From NCBI GenBank assembly GCA_012798265.1, contig JAAZNM010000001.1:1-64000 (forward strand): a stretch of 64,000 bases of DNA, in the 5' to 3' direction. Position 1 is the stretch's first letter; each line of letters opens with the position of its first letter. This DNA comes from Candidatus Roizmanbacteria bacterium (GTDB taxonomy: Bacteria; Patescibacteriota; Microgenomatia; UBA1406; GWC2-37-13). The position numbers and the translations under genes were made by a program. This document shows positions 46,134 through 55,468 of the stretch, piece after piece. The notes beneath the pieces were generated by a model that saw only the letters and a list, made by a program, of their open reading frames with translations, did not search any database and was not told the DNA's origin.

Positions 46134-46191
46134 CCATGAACCAGTGCAAGCACGGTTCATGGTCCTAAACCGAACTTGTTCTGGTTTAGGA
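46134..46191. repeat. two abutting mirror-image bulged hairpins
   Basis: Hairpin 1 (46134-46162): CCATGAACC, bulged A, GTGC, loop AA, GCAC, GGTTCATGG. Hairpin 2 (46163-46191): TCCTAAACC, GAAC, loop TT, GTTC, bulged T, GGTTTAGGA. Read on the other strand, hairpin 2 has exactly the plan of hairpin 1: nine bases, bulged A, four, AA, four, nine. The two share the core AACCAG..CAAG..CGGTT, and the remaining stem positions differ in a way that preserves pairing. No U-tract follows. The layout resembles paired REP sequences (REPINs). Confidence 0.8.
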
Positions 46192-46452
46192 TAGAGGCTG
46201 ATAATATGTTTTACGTATATGTTTTGTATAGTAAAACAACTGACAAGTCTTATGTTGGATTCTCAGGTAATTTAAAAAAGAGATTACATGATCATTTAAG
46301 TAAAAGAGTCCATACAACAAAAAGAATGGGAAATATTGAACTAATTTTTTATGAAGCGTATCTGGTAAAGACTGATGCACAGAGAAGAGAAAAATATTTT
46401 AAGACTACAAAAGGAAAACGTACTTTAAAATTAATGTTAACGGATTATTTCA
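46134..46452 (+). mobile_element. candidate GIY-YIG element inserted at a tRNA-Glu 5' end
   Basis: The proposed element is the 319 bases between the two copies of the tRNA 5' end: a mirror-image hairpin pair followed by a GIY-YIG nuclease gene. A hand count of 180 bases in the gene (46201-46380) gives 50 G or C (28 percent), lower than surrounding genes. It separates tRNA-Glu from a promoter-like sequence at 46067-46095. No transposase, integrase or group I intron core is seen. Mobility is inference from structure. Confidence 0.5.
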
Positions 46453-46475
46453 GGTCCCGTCGTCTAGCGGCCTAG
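46206..46475 (+). CDS. GIY-YIG nuclease-like protein (COG2827/URI family) ending in tRNA-Glu
   Basis: The ATG at 46206, eight bases after an AGAGG sequence, gives 89 residues. FYVYVLYSKTTDKSYVGFSG holds the GIY and YIG strands (YVYVL, SYVGF). LKKRLHDH carries the catalytic arginine and RREKYFK a candidate metal-binding glutamate. These are single-domain nucleases, related to homing endonucleases and UvrC N-termini. The last seven residues (RSRRLAA) and the TAG stop are encoded by tRNA-Glu bases. The gene is A+T-rich relative to its neighbours. Activity is not proven. Confidence 0.85.
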   Translation: MFYVYVLYSKTTDKSYVGFSGNLKKRLHDHLSKRVHTTKRMGNIELIFYEAYLVKTDAQRREKYFKTTKGKRTLKLMLTDYFRSRRLAA

Positions 46476-46529
46476 GACATCTGGTTTTCAGCCAGAGAAT
46501 CAGGGGTTCGAATCCCCTCGGGATCACCA
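46453..46529 (+). tRNA. tRNA-Glu (anticodon TTC)
   Basis: A 77-base cloverleaf with encoded CCA: acceptor GGTCCCG/CGGGATC (one G-U), anticodon stem TCTGG/CCAGA with loop TTTTCAG (anticodon TTC, reading GAA), T arm GGGG-TTCGAAT-CCCC, discriminator A. Its first 23 bases are also the end of the GIY-YIG reading frame. Confidence 0.95.
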
Positions 46530-46568
46530 TAGTAGACTTCTGAAAATCTTCTTGATCCGTTTGGATAA

Positions 46569-47513
46569 TCAGGTTGTTGCGATGATTTTTTTTAGTTCCG
46601 AAAGGGACTCCTCATCATAAATGGAAATAGGTAGTATGTCTTTGCCAAAGTCTTTGAGAACGGCTGTTTTTTTTAATACTTCTTCCGGACTGGCAAGATC
46701 GGTTTTTGTTAAAAGAATGACTCTTTTTTTGTCGGCCAGTTTTTTATTGTAGTTGGCCAGTTCGCTAATGACGGTGTCATGTTCTTTGACAACGTCGTTC
46801 GACTCCACCGATATGCAATGGAATATCAGGTTGACTTTTTCAATATGTTTCAGAAATTTGATCCCCAATCCTTTTCCGGAAGAAGCCCCTTCGATAAGAC
46901 CGGGAACGTCGGCAATCACTTTGCCTTCATAAACGCCTAGATTGGGTTCTAGGGTAGTAAAAGGGTAGTCAGCGGTTTTTACGTTGGCAGCCGTCAGCGA
47001 GTTAAGAAGGCTGCTTTTACCGGCATTAGGCAGCCCGATCAATCCGAAATCGGCGATCAACTTCAAGATAAGCGCAAACTCTTTTTCTTCGCCCTTTTTG
47101 CCAACTTCGGCTTTTTTCGGGGTCTGATTTACCGACGATTTAAAAGCGCTGTTTCCCAAACCTCCTTGACCACCCGCGCAAAGAAGGATCTTTGGATGAT
47201 TTTTATCAAGGACGATCTCTTTTTTAATGGAGGTGTCGATTATTGTCGTACCTATGGGCATTTTTAATAAGAGATCTTTCCCGCCGGCGCCTGTCTTATG
47301 GTTATCGCCACCCGGTTCACCGTTTTCCGCCATATATTCAAATACCTCGACATAATTTTTTAGATGGGTCAGATTGGAAGTGGCGACGGCGTATACGTCG
47401 CCTCCTTTACCGCCGTTACCTCCTGAAGGCCCTTTTCGGTTACGAAAAAAAGCTACCTTTCCGTAACCGCCTTGACCGCCTTTGACCGTGATCCTTGCTT
47501 CATCAATAAACAT
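46569..47513 (-). CDS. obgE: Obg/CgtA GTPase
   Basis: The 314-residue protein starts with the glycine-rich Obg fold (DEARITVKGGQGGYGKVAFF, GPSGGNGGKGGDVY) and continues with a GTPase domain: G1 GLPNAGKSS (160-168), the DYPFTTLEPNLG switch and DVPG, and G4 as TKTD. Obg binds the 50S subunit and links ribosome maturation to stress. It lacks the variable C-terminal (OCT) domain and so is shorter than many Obg proteins. A TATAAT box (47523-47528 on the minus strand) is nine bases before the ATG. Confidence 0.95.
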   Translation of the reverse strand: MFIDEARITVKGGQGGYGKVAFFRNRKGPSGGNGGKGGDVYAVATSNLTHLKNYVEVFEYMAENGEPGGDNHKTGAGGKDLLLKMPIGTTIIDTSIKKEIVLDKNHPKILLCAGGQGGLGNSAFKSSVNQTPKKAEVGKKGEEKEFALILKLIADFGLIGLPNAGKSSLLNSLTAANVKTADYPFTTLEPNLGVYEGKVIADVPGLIEGASSGKGLGIKFLKHIEKVNLIFHCISVESNDVVKEHDTVISELANYNKKLADKKRVILLTKTDLASPEEVLKKTAVLKDFGKDILPISIYDEESLSELKKIIATT

Positions 47514-47522
47514 AATTTCCTA

Positions 47523-47590
47523 ATTATACTTCAATCCGAGCGACCTCGCAGGTCGACCTGCGAGGTCAAATAGGCTCAATCTGCTATAAT
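47523..47590. promoter_or_regulatory. divergent promoters sharing a perfect 26-base palindrome
   Basis: A minus-strand TATAAT (47523-47528) serves obgE and a plus-strand TATAAT (47585-47590) serves the hypothetical gene at 47598. The palindrome 47542-47567 (halves GACCTCGCAGGTC and its reverse complement, no loop) fills the space between them and covers both expected -35 positions, where no TTGACA-like box is present. Confidence 0.55.
47542..47567. repeat. perfect 26-base palindrome
   Basis: The left half is GACCTCGCAGGTC and the right half its exact reverse complement, with no spacer; each half is itself nearly symmetric (GACCT..AGGTC). It could be an operator for a dimeric regulator or a copy of a dispersed palindromic repeat. 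Confidence 0.8.
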
Positions 47591-47597
47591 AAAAATT

Positions 47598-48005
47598 ATG
47601 GAACCTAGGCCAAGCCTTACCAGATCAAACGCCGATCGACTGACGGCAAAAGTTAACGAAACGGTAACCTCAAGGGAGACGGTGTTGAAAACCCTCGAAG
47701 GATCTAAACTGCCTTATTCCGTATATCGAGTTCCTCTTAACATGGCTAAAACCCCGGAGACCTTAATCCGCTGGTGTACGGATGGCATGTCGGTTGAACC
47801 CAAGATTTTACTTAGTCCTCAGATCCGCCCCGATGTCCAAAAGCAGACTGAGGGAGAGGTGTTGGCTTGTCTTAAAAGTTATCTAATTGGAGAGGCTAAA
47901 TCCAGAGGTCTAGTCGTAAAACAGGACCAACTACTCAGATTGTTTTCCGAACTTTTTCCGTCGGCCGATGCCAAAATCGTGGCTCCCTATCTGACTTTTT
48001 ATTAA
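47598..48005 (+). CDS. hypothetical protein
   Basis: I do not recognise this 135-residue protein. It is mostly helical by eye, rather polar, with no signal peptide or membrane segment. Segments such as LPYSVYRVPLNMAKTPETLI and VVKQDQLLRLFSELFP stand out, but no known motif. The ATG follows a TATAAT box by seven bases, which supports expression, and codon use looks like the neighbours. It is divergent from obgE across a 26-base palindrome. Confidence 0.6.
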   Translation: MEPRPSLTRSNADRLTAKVNETVTSRETVLKTLEGSKLPYSVYRVPLNMAKTPETLIRWCTDGMSVEPKILLSPQIRPDVQKQTEGEVLACLKSYLIGEAKSRGLVVKQDQLLRLFSELFPSADAKIVAPYLTFY

Positions 48006-48030
48006 ACTTTTTTGTTTTTTCCTTTATAAT
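48002..48030 (+). promoter_or_regulatory. promoter of the DedA gene
   Basis: TTAAAC (48002-48007), a 17-base spacer and TATAAT (48025-48030) end eight bases before the ATG at 48039, so the mRNA is predicted to have a leader of about one base. The -35 box begins in the stop codon region of the previous gene. Confidence 0.55.
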
Positions 48031-48038
48031 TAGTCCTT

Positions 48039-48674
48039 ATGATTAACCAAATTATTTCATTTTTAACCCATATTATAATCTCCTTTATCAGCGGTACCGG
48101 TTACTGGGGAGTGTTTATCTTGATGACCGCTGAGTCCGCCCTCATCCCTTTTCCGTCGGAAGTAACCATGCCATTTGCCGGATATCTGTCATCGTTGGGT
48201 CGTCTTAACGTCTACTGGGTGATAGTTGTCGGAGCGCTCGCCAATCTCTTTGGATCGATTCTTGCTTACTGGTTGGGTTATTGGGGCGAAGAAACATTTG
48301 TCAGAAAACTGATAAAAAAATACGGAAAGTTTTTTTTGATTACTATGTCAGAATATGACCGATCGGAAAAATGGTTCAGGAAATACGGTGAAAAGATCGT
48401 TTTTTTCTCAAGGGTGCTTCCTGTAGTAAGGACATTTATATCACTTCCGGCCGGCATCGCCGAGATGAACTTTACAAAATTCTGCATATTTACCTTTGTC
48501 GGTTCGCTTATATGGTCGGCTTTGTTGACTTACATAGGTTTTGTTTTAGGCAACAACTGGCACAGTCTTGAGGGTTATTACCGAAAATTCGAGTATGTGA
48601 TAATCTTTGCCGCACTTGCCCTGGTCCTTTATTACATAATCCATAAAATAAAAAAACTGAGGAAGGAAAAGTAA
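48039..48674 (+). CDS. DedA family membrane protein
   Basis: The 211-residue protein has four to five membrane segments and the family blocks ESALIPFPSEVTMPFAGYLS, NLFGSILAYWLGYWGEE and FFSRVLPVVRTFISLPAGIA, the last with the conserved arginines of the SNARE-associated/DedA domain. DedA proteins are lipid scramblases or undecaprenyl-phosphate flippases needed for envelope integrity. The length is typical. In a bacterium with a glycan export locus, recycling of the lipid carrier is a plausible role. Confidence 0.92.
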   Translation: MINQIISFLTHIIISFISGTGYWGVFILMTAESALIPFPSEVTMPFAGYLSSLGRLNVYWVIVVGALANLFGSILAYWLGYWGEETFVRKLIKKYGKFFLITMSEYDRSEKWFRKYGEKIVFFSRVLPVVRTFISLPAGIAEMNFTKFCIFTFVGSLIWSALLTYIGFVLGNNWHSLEGYYRKFEYVIIFAALALVLYYIIHKIKKLRKEK

Positions 48675-48713
48675 CCGGCTTGCATGTCTCTGTTTTTCTC
48701 CCTTAAAAACTGC

Positions 48714-48719
48714 TATAAT
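48714..48719 (+). promoter_or_regulatory. TATAAT box of uvrB
   Basis: TATAAT ends 13 bases before the ATG at 48733. There is no good -35 match at the right distance. The predicted leader is about seven bases. Confidence 0.45.
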
Positions 48720-48732
48720 ATTTGGTTTGCTT

Positions 48733-50730
48733 ATGTTCAATCTAAGATCATCTTTTAAGCCTACCGGGGATCAACCCCAGGCTATAGACAAGTTGGTTGC
48801 GGGAGTAAATAGCGGCCTTAAAAATCAGGTACTTCTTGGCGTAACCGGTTCAGGCAAGACCTTCACGGTTGCAAACATCATCAAGCGCCTCAATATGCCT
48901 TCCATTATCATTTCCCATAACAAAACCCTGGCTGGTCAGCTTTATCAGGAAATGAGGGATTTTTTTCCCGAAAATGCCGTTTCCTACTTCGTTTCCTATT
49001 ATGATTATTACCAACCAGAGGCTTACATACCCCAAAGTGACACTTACATTGAAAAAGAGGCTCAGATAAACGAGCTTATCGACAAACTCAGGCTTCAGTC
49101 AACGGCCAATATTTTGACAAGAAAAGACGTGATCGTTGTTGCGTCTGTGTCATGCATCTACAATATCGGATCGCCAAAAGAATACGGCAATTTCGTTCTA
49201 CAGCTCGCCCTACGGCAAAAGTTCGACATAAATACGGTCAGTTATCAACTGGTGCAGCTTCAGTATGATCGATCGGAGTTTGAGTTTAAAAGGGGAACCT
49301 TCCGCATTCGAGGAAGTTATTTTGATGTTTATCCGGCCTATGAGGATTTTGCCTTCAGGATATATTTTGAAGATAGCTCCGTCGCAAAAATCGAGAAGAT
49401 AGAACCGCTTACCGGAAAGGTTATCTCCGTTGAAACAAGAATAATAGTTTATCCGGCGAAACATTTTTTGGCCGATCCCGACATCATAAACTCGGCGATA
49501 GCCAATATAAGACAAGACCTGCATGTTGAACACGATATGTTGAAGCGCCAGAACAAAGCGGTTGAAGCCGACCGACTCGTACGACGCGTCAACTATGACC
49601 TTGAGATGATCAAGGAGGTAGGTTATGTCAACGGCATCGAAAACTATTCCCGATACTTTGACGGTCGGGCGCCCGGTGATCCTCCCTATAGTCTACTTAA
49701 CTATTTTAAGGAGGCCTATGGTGATGATTTTTTGGTTTTTATAGACGAGTCGCATATGACCGTTCCCCAGATAAAGGGGATGTTTAACGGTGACTACTCC
49801 CGTAAAAAGATACTTACTGATTTTGGTTTTCGGTTAAGGGCCGCTTTTGATAATCGACCGCTTAAATTTGAGGAGTTTTATAAAATACCGAGTAAAATCA
49901 TCTATGTGTCGGCGACTCCAGACCGATGGGAAATGGAGCGATCGACGGTAGTTGAACAACTGATTAGGCCTACCGGCATAGTTGATCCGGATATCATCGT
50001 CAGACCGTCAAAAAACGAAGTCGCTGATCTTGTATCCGAGATCGAAAAAAGAGTGGTCAAGGGAGAAAAGATCCTGGTGACGACGTTAACCAAAAGGATT
50101 GCCGAAGATCTTTCAGAATTTTTAAAAGAGAAAAAAATCAGAGCCGAATACCTTCATTCGGACATAAAGACCCTTGAGCGATCCAATGTTTTGGATAATC
50201 TGCGGAAAAATCAGTTTGATGTCCTTATCGGCATAAATCTCCTTCGAGAAGGCCTCGATCTGCCTGAGGTTTCTTTGGTGGCTATACTTGATGCCGACAA
50301 AGAAGGATTTCTCAGGTCAAAAACCGCCCTAATCCAGACTATGGGAAGGGCGGCCAGGAATGTTGCCGGTGAAGTGATCATCTATGCCGACAAAATTACA
50401 AAATCGATTAAAGAAGCAACGGAAGAGATCGAACGTCGACGCCGATACCAACAGCTTTACAACATGAAACACCATATCAAGCCGAAAACCATCAACAAGC
50501 CGATCAGGGAAAAGATCGTTGAATCGGATGAAATTTCCAAGTATGTCGAAAAAAAAGGTCTTAAGGTAGGTTACAAATATCTTGAGGAAATAAATGTCGA
50601 ATCAATGACGCCTTACGACAAAACCAAAATTATAAAAAAACTGGAAAGGGAGATGAGGGAGCAGGCGCATAGCCTAAATTTTGAACTGGCCATAAGGATC
50701 AGGGATAAGATTAAAGACCTTAAAAATTGA
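48733..50730 (+). CDS. uvrB: excinuclease ABC subunit B
   Basis: From the ATG at 48733 (a TTG at 48727 is less likely) the protein has 665 residues. It shows the helicase P-loop [10 protein letters not shown], the DNA-wedging beta-hairpin region [12 protein letters not shown], the helicase block [19 protein letters not shown] and a C-terminal UVR motif ([17 protein letters not shown]). UvrB verifies damage and recruits UvrC in nucleotide excision repair. uvrA follows immediately. Confidence 0.97.
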   Translation: MFNLRSSFKPTGDQPQAIDKLVAGVNSGLKNQVLLGVTGSGKTFTVANIIKRLNMPSIIISHNKTLAGQLYQEMRDFFPENAVSYFVSYYDYYQPEAYIPQSDTYIEKEAQINELIDKLRLQSTANILTRKDVIVVASVSCIYNIGSPKEYGNFVLQLALRQKFDINTVSYQLVQLQYDRSEFEFKRGTFRIRGSYFDVYPAYEDFAFRIYFEDSSVAKIEKIEPLTGKVISVETRIIVYPAKHFLADPDIINSAIANIRQDLHVEHDMLKRQNKAVEADRLVRRVNYDLEMIKEVGYVNGIENYSRYFDGRAPGDPPYSLLNYFKEAYGDDFLVFIDESHMTVPQIKGMFNGDYSRKKILTDFGFRLRAAFDNRPLKFEEFYKIPSKIIYVSATPDRWEMERSTVVEQLIRPTGIVDPDIIVRPSKNEVADLVSEIEKRVVKGEKILVTTLTKRIAEDLSEFLKEKKIRAEYLHSDIKTLERSNVLDNLRKNQFDVLIGINLLREGLDLPEVSLVAILDADKEGFLRSKTALIQTMGRAARNVAGEVIIYADKITKSIKEATEEIERRRRYQQLYNMKHHIKPKTINKPIREKIVESDEISKYVEKKGLKVGYKYLEEINVESMTPYDKTKIIKKLEREMREQAHSLNFELAIRIRDKIKDLKN

Positions 50731-50756
50731 TCATCTGCCGTTCTAATAAACACAAA

Positions 50757-53627
50757 ATGGACAAAATAACTATAAAAGGAGCTCGTGAACACAATCTGAA
50801 AAACATCAGCCTGGAAATTCCGAAAAACAAGCTTGTCGTAATGACTGGCATTTCCGGATCGGGCAAGTCGTCTCTGGCTTTTGATACTATTTATGCCGAG
50901 GGTCAAAGACGTTATGTCGAGTCGCTTTCCGCCTACGCACGGCAGTTTTTGGGAATAATGGACAAGCCGGATGTCGATCTTATCGAGGGATTGTCTCCGG
51001 CAATCTCAATCGACCAGAAATCTTCTTCCCATAATCCCCGCTCGACCGTTGGAACGATTACCGAAATATATGATTATCTCAGGTTGATTTTTGCCCGTAT
51101 AGGTCACCCTCATTGCCCCAACTGCCATATAGAGATCAGTAAACTCTCCCTTGACGAAATCGTCGATAAGATAATCAACGAAATCAAAAGCGCGTTGGCC
51201 ACCGATAAAATAAAACCACACCGATTTGCCATTCTTTCGCCCGTTGTCAGGCAAAAAAAAGGCGAGTTTAAGGATCTTTTTGATAATCTGCAAGCTAAGG
51301 GTTTCAAAGACTTGATTGTCGACGGTAAAAAAATTTCCTTGGGAAGCGATATTTCCCTTTTGAAAAACAATAGACACGACGTCAACGTTGTTGTTGATTT
51401 TATCAGCCTGACGGCCAAAGAAATGAAAAACCCGATATTTTTGTCCAATATCCGTTCAAGACTTAACGCCTCGGTTGAGACGGGACTCAACCTTTCGGAT
51501 GGACTGGTTGTCCTTGATGCAGATGACCATACCAGACTCTTTTCCGAAAAGTTTTCCTGTCCCAACTGCAACCTTTCACTTCCGGAAATTGAACCGAGAA
51601 TGTTTTCTTTTAACTCGCCTCTTGGAGCTTGCGATAAATGTCACGGCATCGGAACAATCTACCAGGTCGAACCCGATCTGATCCTCAACCCGAGCCTTAG
51701 CATCAACGAAGGAGGAATACTGCCTTTTAACAAATCTTTTTTCAATGAAACCTGGTATGCCAGACTTATAAGAACGGTTGCCGAAGAGGAAGACGTTCCC
51801 CTGGATACTCCTATAAAGGATCTCCAAAAAAAACAAGTCGACACGCTGCTTTACGGAACCGGCAAGGTTTACCGTGTTTATGGTCAGAACCGTTTCGGAA
51901 GGGAAACGGCCATATTTGAAAAATATGACGGTCTTGTCAAGGAACTTGAGCGCCGATACTACGAGAATCAGGAAGGTTTTTACGACTGGCAGAAGTATCT
52001 TAGAGAAAAAATCTGTCCGAAATGTCATGGATCAAGACTCAAAGAAGAAATTCTTGCCATTACCATCGATTCCAAAAACATAAACCAGTTTGCCGACCTT
52101 ACCGTTATCGAGTTGGCAAAACTTCTTCAGGAAAAGATCTTATCGAAGATAAACGACTATGAAGGTCAGATCGCCAATCCGATAATTAAGGAAATCATAA
52201 CCAGACTGGATTTCTTAAAAGACGTCGGGTTGGGATATCTGACTGTTAGTCGTCCGGCAAAAACCCTTTCCGGAGGCGAGCTCCAGCGTATAAGATTGGC
52301 TTCACAGATCGGCACCGGGTTGACGGGGGTCCTTTATGTCCTCGACGAACCGTCGATCGGCCTCCATCCTAAAGACGTCTCCTCCCTTATCAACACCTTG
52401 AAAAAACTCCGTGACCTGGGAAACAGCATACTGGTAGTTGAGCATGATCGGGAAACTATTGAATCGGCCGATTACGCCGTTGAACTCGGACCTAAAGCCG
52501 GTAACTACGGCGGTCAACTGATCTTTTCGGGAGAGATAAAAAAGATGACGGAGGACCCGAAATCCCTTACCGGACTATATTTAAGCGGCAAAAAGAAAAT
52601 CCAGTCCAACCGACAGGAGTTTTCCAGGAACAAAGGCCTCTTGACTATTTCGGGAGTTAAAGAAAACAACCTTAAAAACATCACGGCAAAATTTCCTTTG
52701 GGCAATCTGATAGCGGTTACCGGTGTTTCCGGATCGGGTAAATCAACCTTGGTGATCGATACCCTGTATCCGGCCCTAAAATATTATATCGACGGATATT
52801 TCTACGAAAAGATGGGCAAATTCGATAGTCTGGAAGGTTACCAGTACCTGGATCGGGTATACCTGGTCGATCAGTCGCCAATAGGCAGGACTCCCAGATC
52901 CAATCCGGTCACATACATAGGCGTTTTTGACGATATAAGGGAAGTATTTGCCGAGACCGTCGACGCCAAAGCCAGAGGCTTTAAAAAAGGACGATTTTCC
53001 TTTAACGTGAAAGGGGGCCGTTGCGAAAAATGTCAAGGGGCCGGTATTTTGAAGATCGAGATGCAGTTTTTGTCTGACGTTTATATAAAGTGCGACGTTT
53101 GCGATGGAAAAAGATATAACAAAGAGACTTTGGAGATTAGATACAAAGGTAAAACGATATATGACATCTTAAAGATGACGGTCGACACCGCCGTTGATTT
53201 TTTTCGCAACCATCACGAAATATACAGGAGACTGCTCCTGTTGCAACAGGTGGGTCTTGGATATATCGAACTCGGCCAGTCGGCCCCGACTTTGTCAGGA
53301 GGCGAAGCTCAAAGGATCAAACTGGCCCACGAACTTTCAAAAAAAGATACCGGCAGAACCGTCTACATACTCGACGAACCGACAACCGGTCTTCATTTTT
53401 ATGATATAGAAAAACTTATAAGCATACTCTACCGCTTGACGGAAAAAGGCAATACGGTTATCGTAATCGAACACAATCTGGACGTCATAAAAAACTGTCA
53501 GTATATCGTCGATCTCGGACCCGATGGGGGCGATGCCGGCGGACAGATCGTTTACCAGGGCGAAGCGGCCGACGTAACCGACTGTCAGAGGTCACATACC
53601 GGCAAATACTTGAAAAATTCTATATAA
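50757..53627 (+). CDS. uvrA: excinuclease ABC subunit A
   Basis: The ATG at 50757 gives 956 residues. There are two ABC ATPase modules with P-loops [14 protein letters not shown] and [14 protein letters not shown], signature blocks [13 protein letters not shown] and [13 protein letters not shown], and zinc-binding cysteines in CPNC ... CDKC and CEKC ... CDVC. UvrA dimers find lesions and load UvrB. It follows uvrB by 26 bases. Confidence 0.97.
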   Translation: MDKITIKGAREHNLKNISLEIPKNKLVVMTGISGSGKSSLAFDTIYAEGQRRYVESLSAYARQFLGIMDKPDVDLIEGLSPAISIDQKSSSHNPRSTVGTITEIYDYLRLIFARIGHPHCPNCHIEISKLSLDEIVDKIINEIKSALATDKIKPHRFAILSPVVRQKKGEFKDLFDNLQAKGFKDLIVDGKKISLGSDISLLKNNRHDVNVVVDFISLTAKEMKNPIFLSNIRSRLNASVETGLNLSDGLVVLDADDHTRLFSEKFSCPNCNLSLPEIEPRMFSFNSPLGACDKCHGIGTIYQVEPDLILNPSLSINEGGILPFNKSFFNETWYARLIRTVAEEEDVPLDTPIKDLQKKQVDTLLYGTGKVYRVYGQNRFGRETAIFEKYDGLVKELERRYYENQEGFYDWQKYLREKICPKCHGSRLKEEILAITIDSKNINQFADLTVIELAKLLQEKILSKINDYEGQIANPIIKEIITRLDFLKDVGLGYLTVSRPAKTLSGGELQRIRLASQIGTGLTGVLYVLDEPSIGLHPKDVSSLINTLKKLRDLGNSILVVEHDRETIESADYAVELGPKAGNYGGQLIFSGEIKKMTEDPKSLTGLYLSGKKKIQSNRQEFSRNKGLLTISGVKENNLKNITAKFPLGNLIAVTGVSGSGKSTLVIDTLYPALKYYIDGYFYEKMGKFDSLEGYQYLDRVYLVDQSPIGRTPRSNPVTYIGVFDDIREVFAETVDAKARGFKKGRFSFNVKGGRCEKCQGAGILKIEMQFLSDVYIKCDVCDGKRYNKETLEIRYKGKTIYDILKMTVDTAVDFFRNHHEIYRRLLLLQQVGLGYIELGQSAPTLSGGEAQRIKLAHELSKKDTGRTVYILDEPTTGLHFYDIEKLISILYRLTEKGNTVIVIEHNLDVIKNCQYIVDLGPDGGDAGGQIVYQGEAADVTDCQRSHTGKYLKNSI

Positions 53628-53635
53628 TGACTAGC

Positions 53636-55468
53636 ATGGCGCTAAAAAAAACTGCTGCCTTTTTTTTGCTTTTTCTTTTGTTTCTGTTTGTGCCGCTTAA
53701 ACCCACTCAGGCCGACGACTACACGGCTGACTACGACGTCAACTATTATCTTGTAGAAAACGGTTCTTCTCTTCAGACTGAGGTCGGTTTTAACATAAAA
53801 ACCACCAATCTCCGCTCTGATATCTACGTAAAAAAATTTTCGCTGATTTTCCCCAGTAGCTTCAAAGTCTCAAAAATATCCGCGTTTGACGACAGGGGAG
53901 AGGTGGTGCCGAAAATAGTCTCAGATGATCAGAAGATCACAATCGAACTTGAATTTTCCGATCCGAATACGGGAAAAGGCAGTGTCAATAATTTTTACGT
54001 TAAGTTCTTTCAGGAAAATCTTTTTAAGGTAAACGGCAATGTTTGGGAGGTAATCTTACCGACCGTCGACAATCGCTCAGGATCAAACTACAGAGTAAAC
54101 GTAGTCCTGCCGAAGAATACCGAAAAAAAAATATCGATAGCTAAACCAAAGCCCGACAGCATTGTGAACCAGGGCGATTTCAGGTCGATCACCTGGAACA
54201 ATCCCACCTCAAAAACCATTTATGCAGTTTTTGGAGAATATCAGTATTACCAAGCCAAACTAACCTATAATTTGAAAAATTCCAAGCTTGTTCCCGTTTT
54301 TACCGAGATAGCTCTGCCCCCCGATACGCTTTATCAAAAGACATTTTTGCAACACCTCAATCCCCAACCGTCATCGGTATACGTCGACGAAGACGGTAAC
54401 TTCATGGCCAGATATTTTCTTAAGCCTAAAGAAAATATGACGGTTAATTACCAGGGGATAATAAAGGTATTCAACCAGGCGAGACCCGATTTCTTACCGG
54501 TGATAAGAAGCACTATAGAACAGCAGAAAAAGTACCTTTTGACCGAAAAACCCCTATGGAAGATTAATCCCGACGTCAAAATCAACTCCCTGAAATCGAT
54601 GGCCGACATATATGGATACCTGGTTGGACAGTTCCAATATGATTACAAAAAGGCCTTATCCTTGGATAGTAAACGTCTGGGGGCGCAACAGGCTTGGTTA
54701 AACCCAAAATCGGTCGTCTGTACGGAGTTTGCCGATCTTTTTGTCGCCCTAAGTCGGGAAAAGGGTATTCCTGCAAGAGAAATAGAGGGATACGGATTTT
54801 CAGCCGATCCCCAATTGCGCCCTCTTTCTCTTGCCTCCGACGTTCTTCATGCCTGGCCGGAGTACTACGACGAGTCAAAAAAAATCTGGATCCCCATAGA
54901 TCCGACCTGGGAAAATACGTCAGGCATAGACTATCATTCTTCGTTTGATCTCAACCACGTCGTCTTTGCTATCCACGGGAAAGATCCCCAGTATCCTTAT
55001 CCGGCCGGCATGTACAAAATAGAGAATTCCAAGGACATTATAATTAATGCCGTTAACCAGGAACCTGAGGAAAAGACCAGTTTGGAGGGAAGGGGAGATT
55101 TTTTGAAAAAAATCAACAATAAAAATATTTATCAAGGCAAGATAACTATAAAAAATAACGGCAATGTTTTTTTGAACGACCTAAATTTCTCCCTTGACAG
55201 CCCTGACATATCGATAAACCCGAGTGCTCTGTCGGTAACATCAATCGCCCCTCTTGAAACTAAAGAGTTTTCCGTTTCTTACTCGTCAACCGGTGTCAAA
55301 CGAGGGAAAAAATCAAAGATAACCTTAAGCAACCAGTACGGCAAAATCTTTGATTTTGATATTGAGATCGTCGATTACTACGCTGATCTTGAGATTAAAA
55401 TAAGCCTAGGAATTCTTTTTCTTGTTTTGGTATTTTTGGCGGGCAGATTCTTATGGACAAAAAAATAA
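53636..55468 (+). CDS. exported transglutaminase-like protein, membrane anchored
   Basis: The ATG at 53636 (seven bases after a TATAAT at 53623-53628) gives 610 residues. A signal peptide (about 1-27, ending in PTQA) precedes beta-rich domains and a transglutaminase core with the triad cysteine in VVCTEFADLFVALSREKG, histidine in DVLHAWPEYYDE and aspartate in WIPIDPTWEN. A C-terminal membrane helix (about 588-608) anchors it. Proteins of this fold act as proteases or amidases or cross-link proteins; the substrate is not known. It sits between uvrA and uvrC and overlaps uvrC by 16 bases. Confidence 0.85.
   Translation: MALKKTAAFFLLFLLFLFVPLKPTQADDYTADYDVNYYLVENGSSLQTEVGFNIKTTNLRSDIYVKKFSLIFPSSFKVSKISAFDDRGEVVPKIVSDDQKITIELEFSDPNTGKGSVNNFYVKFFQENLFKVNGNVWEVILPTVDNRSGSNYRVNVVLPKNTEKKISIAKPKPDSIVNQGDFRSITWNNPTSKTIYAVFGEYQYYQAKLTYNLKNSKLVPVFTEIALPPDTLYQKTFLQHLNPQPSSVYVDEDGNFMARYFLKPKENMTVNYQGIIKVFNQARPDFLPVIRSTIEQQKKYLLTEKPLWKINPDVKINSLKSMADIYGYLVGQFQYDYKKALSLDSKRLGAQQAWLNPKSVVCTEFADLFVALSREKGIPAREIEGYGFSADPQLRPLSLASDVLHAWPEYYDESKKIWIPIDPTWENTSGIDYHSSFDLNHVVFAIHGKDPQYPYPAGMYKIENSKDIIINAVNQEPEEKTSLEGRGDFLKKINNKNIYQGKITIKNNGNVFLNDLNFSLDSPDISINPSALSVTSIAPLETKEFSVSYSSTGVKRGKKSKITLSNQYGKIFDFDIEIVDYYADLEIKISLGILFLVLVFLAGRFLWTKK

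Noticed and set aside
46134-46191. The hairpin pair as a Rho-independent terminator for the MscS-like gene
   Set aside because: There is no U-tract after either hairpin and the gene ends about 70 bases earlier. The mirror-image layout is not expected of a terminator.
46206-46475. GIY-YIG gene as part of a group I intron in tRNA-Glu
   Set aside because: The downstream tRNA is complete and only its first 12 bases are duplicated. The element is about 320 bases and shows no intron core.
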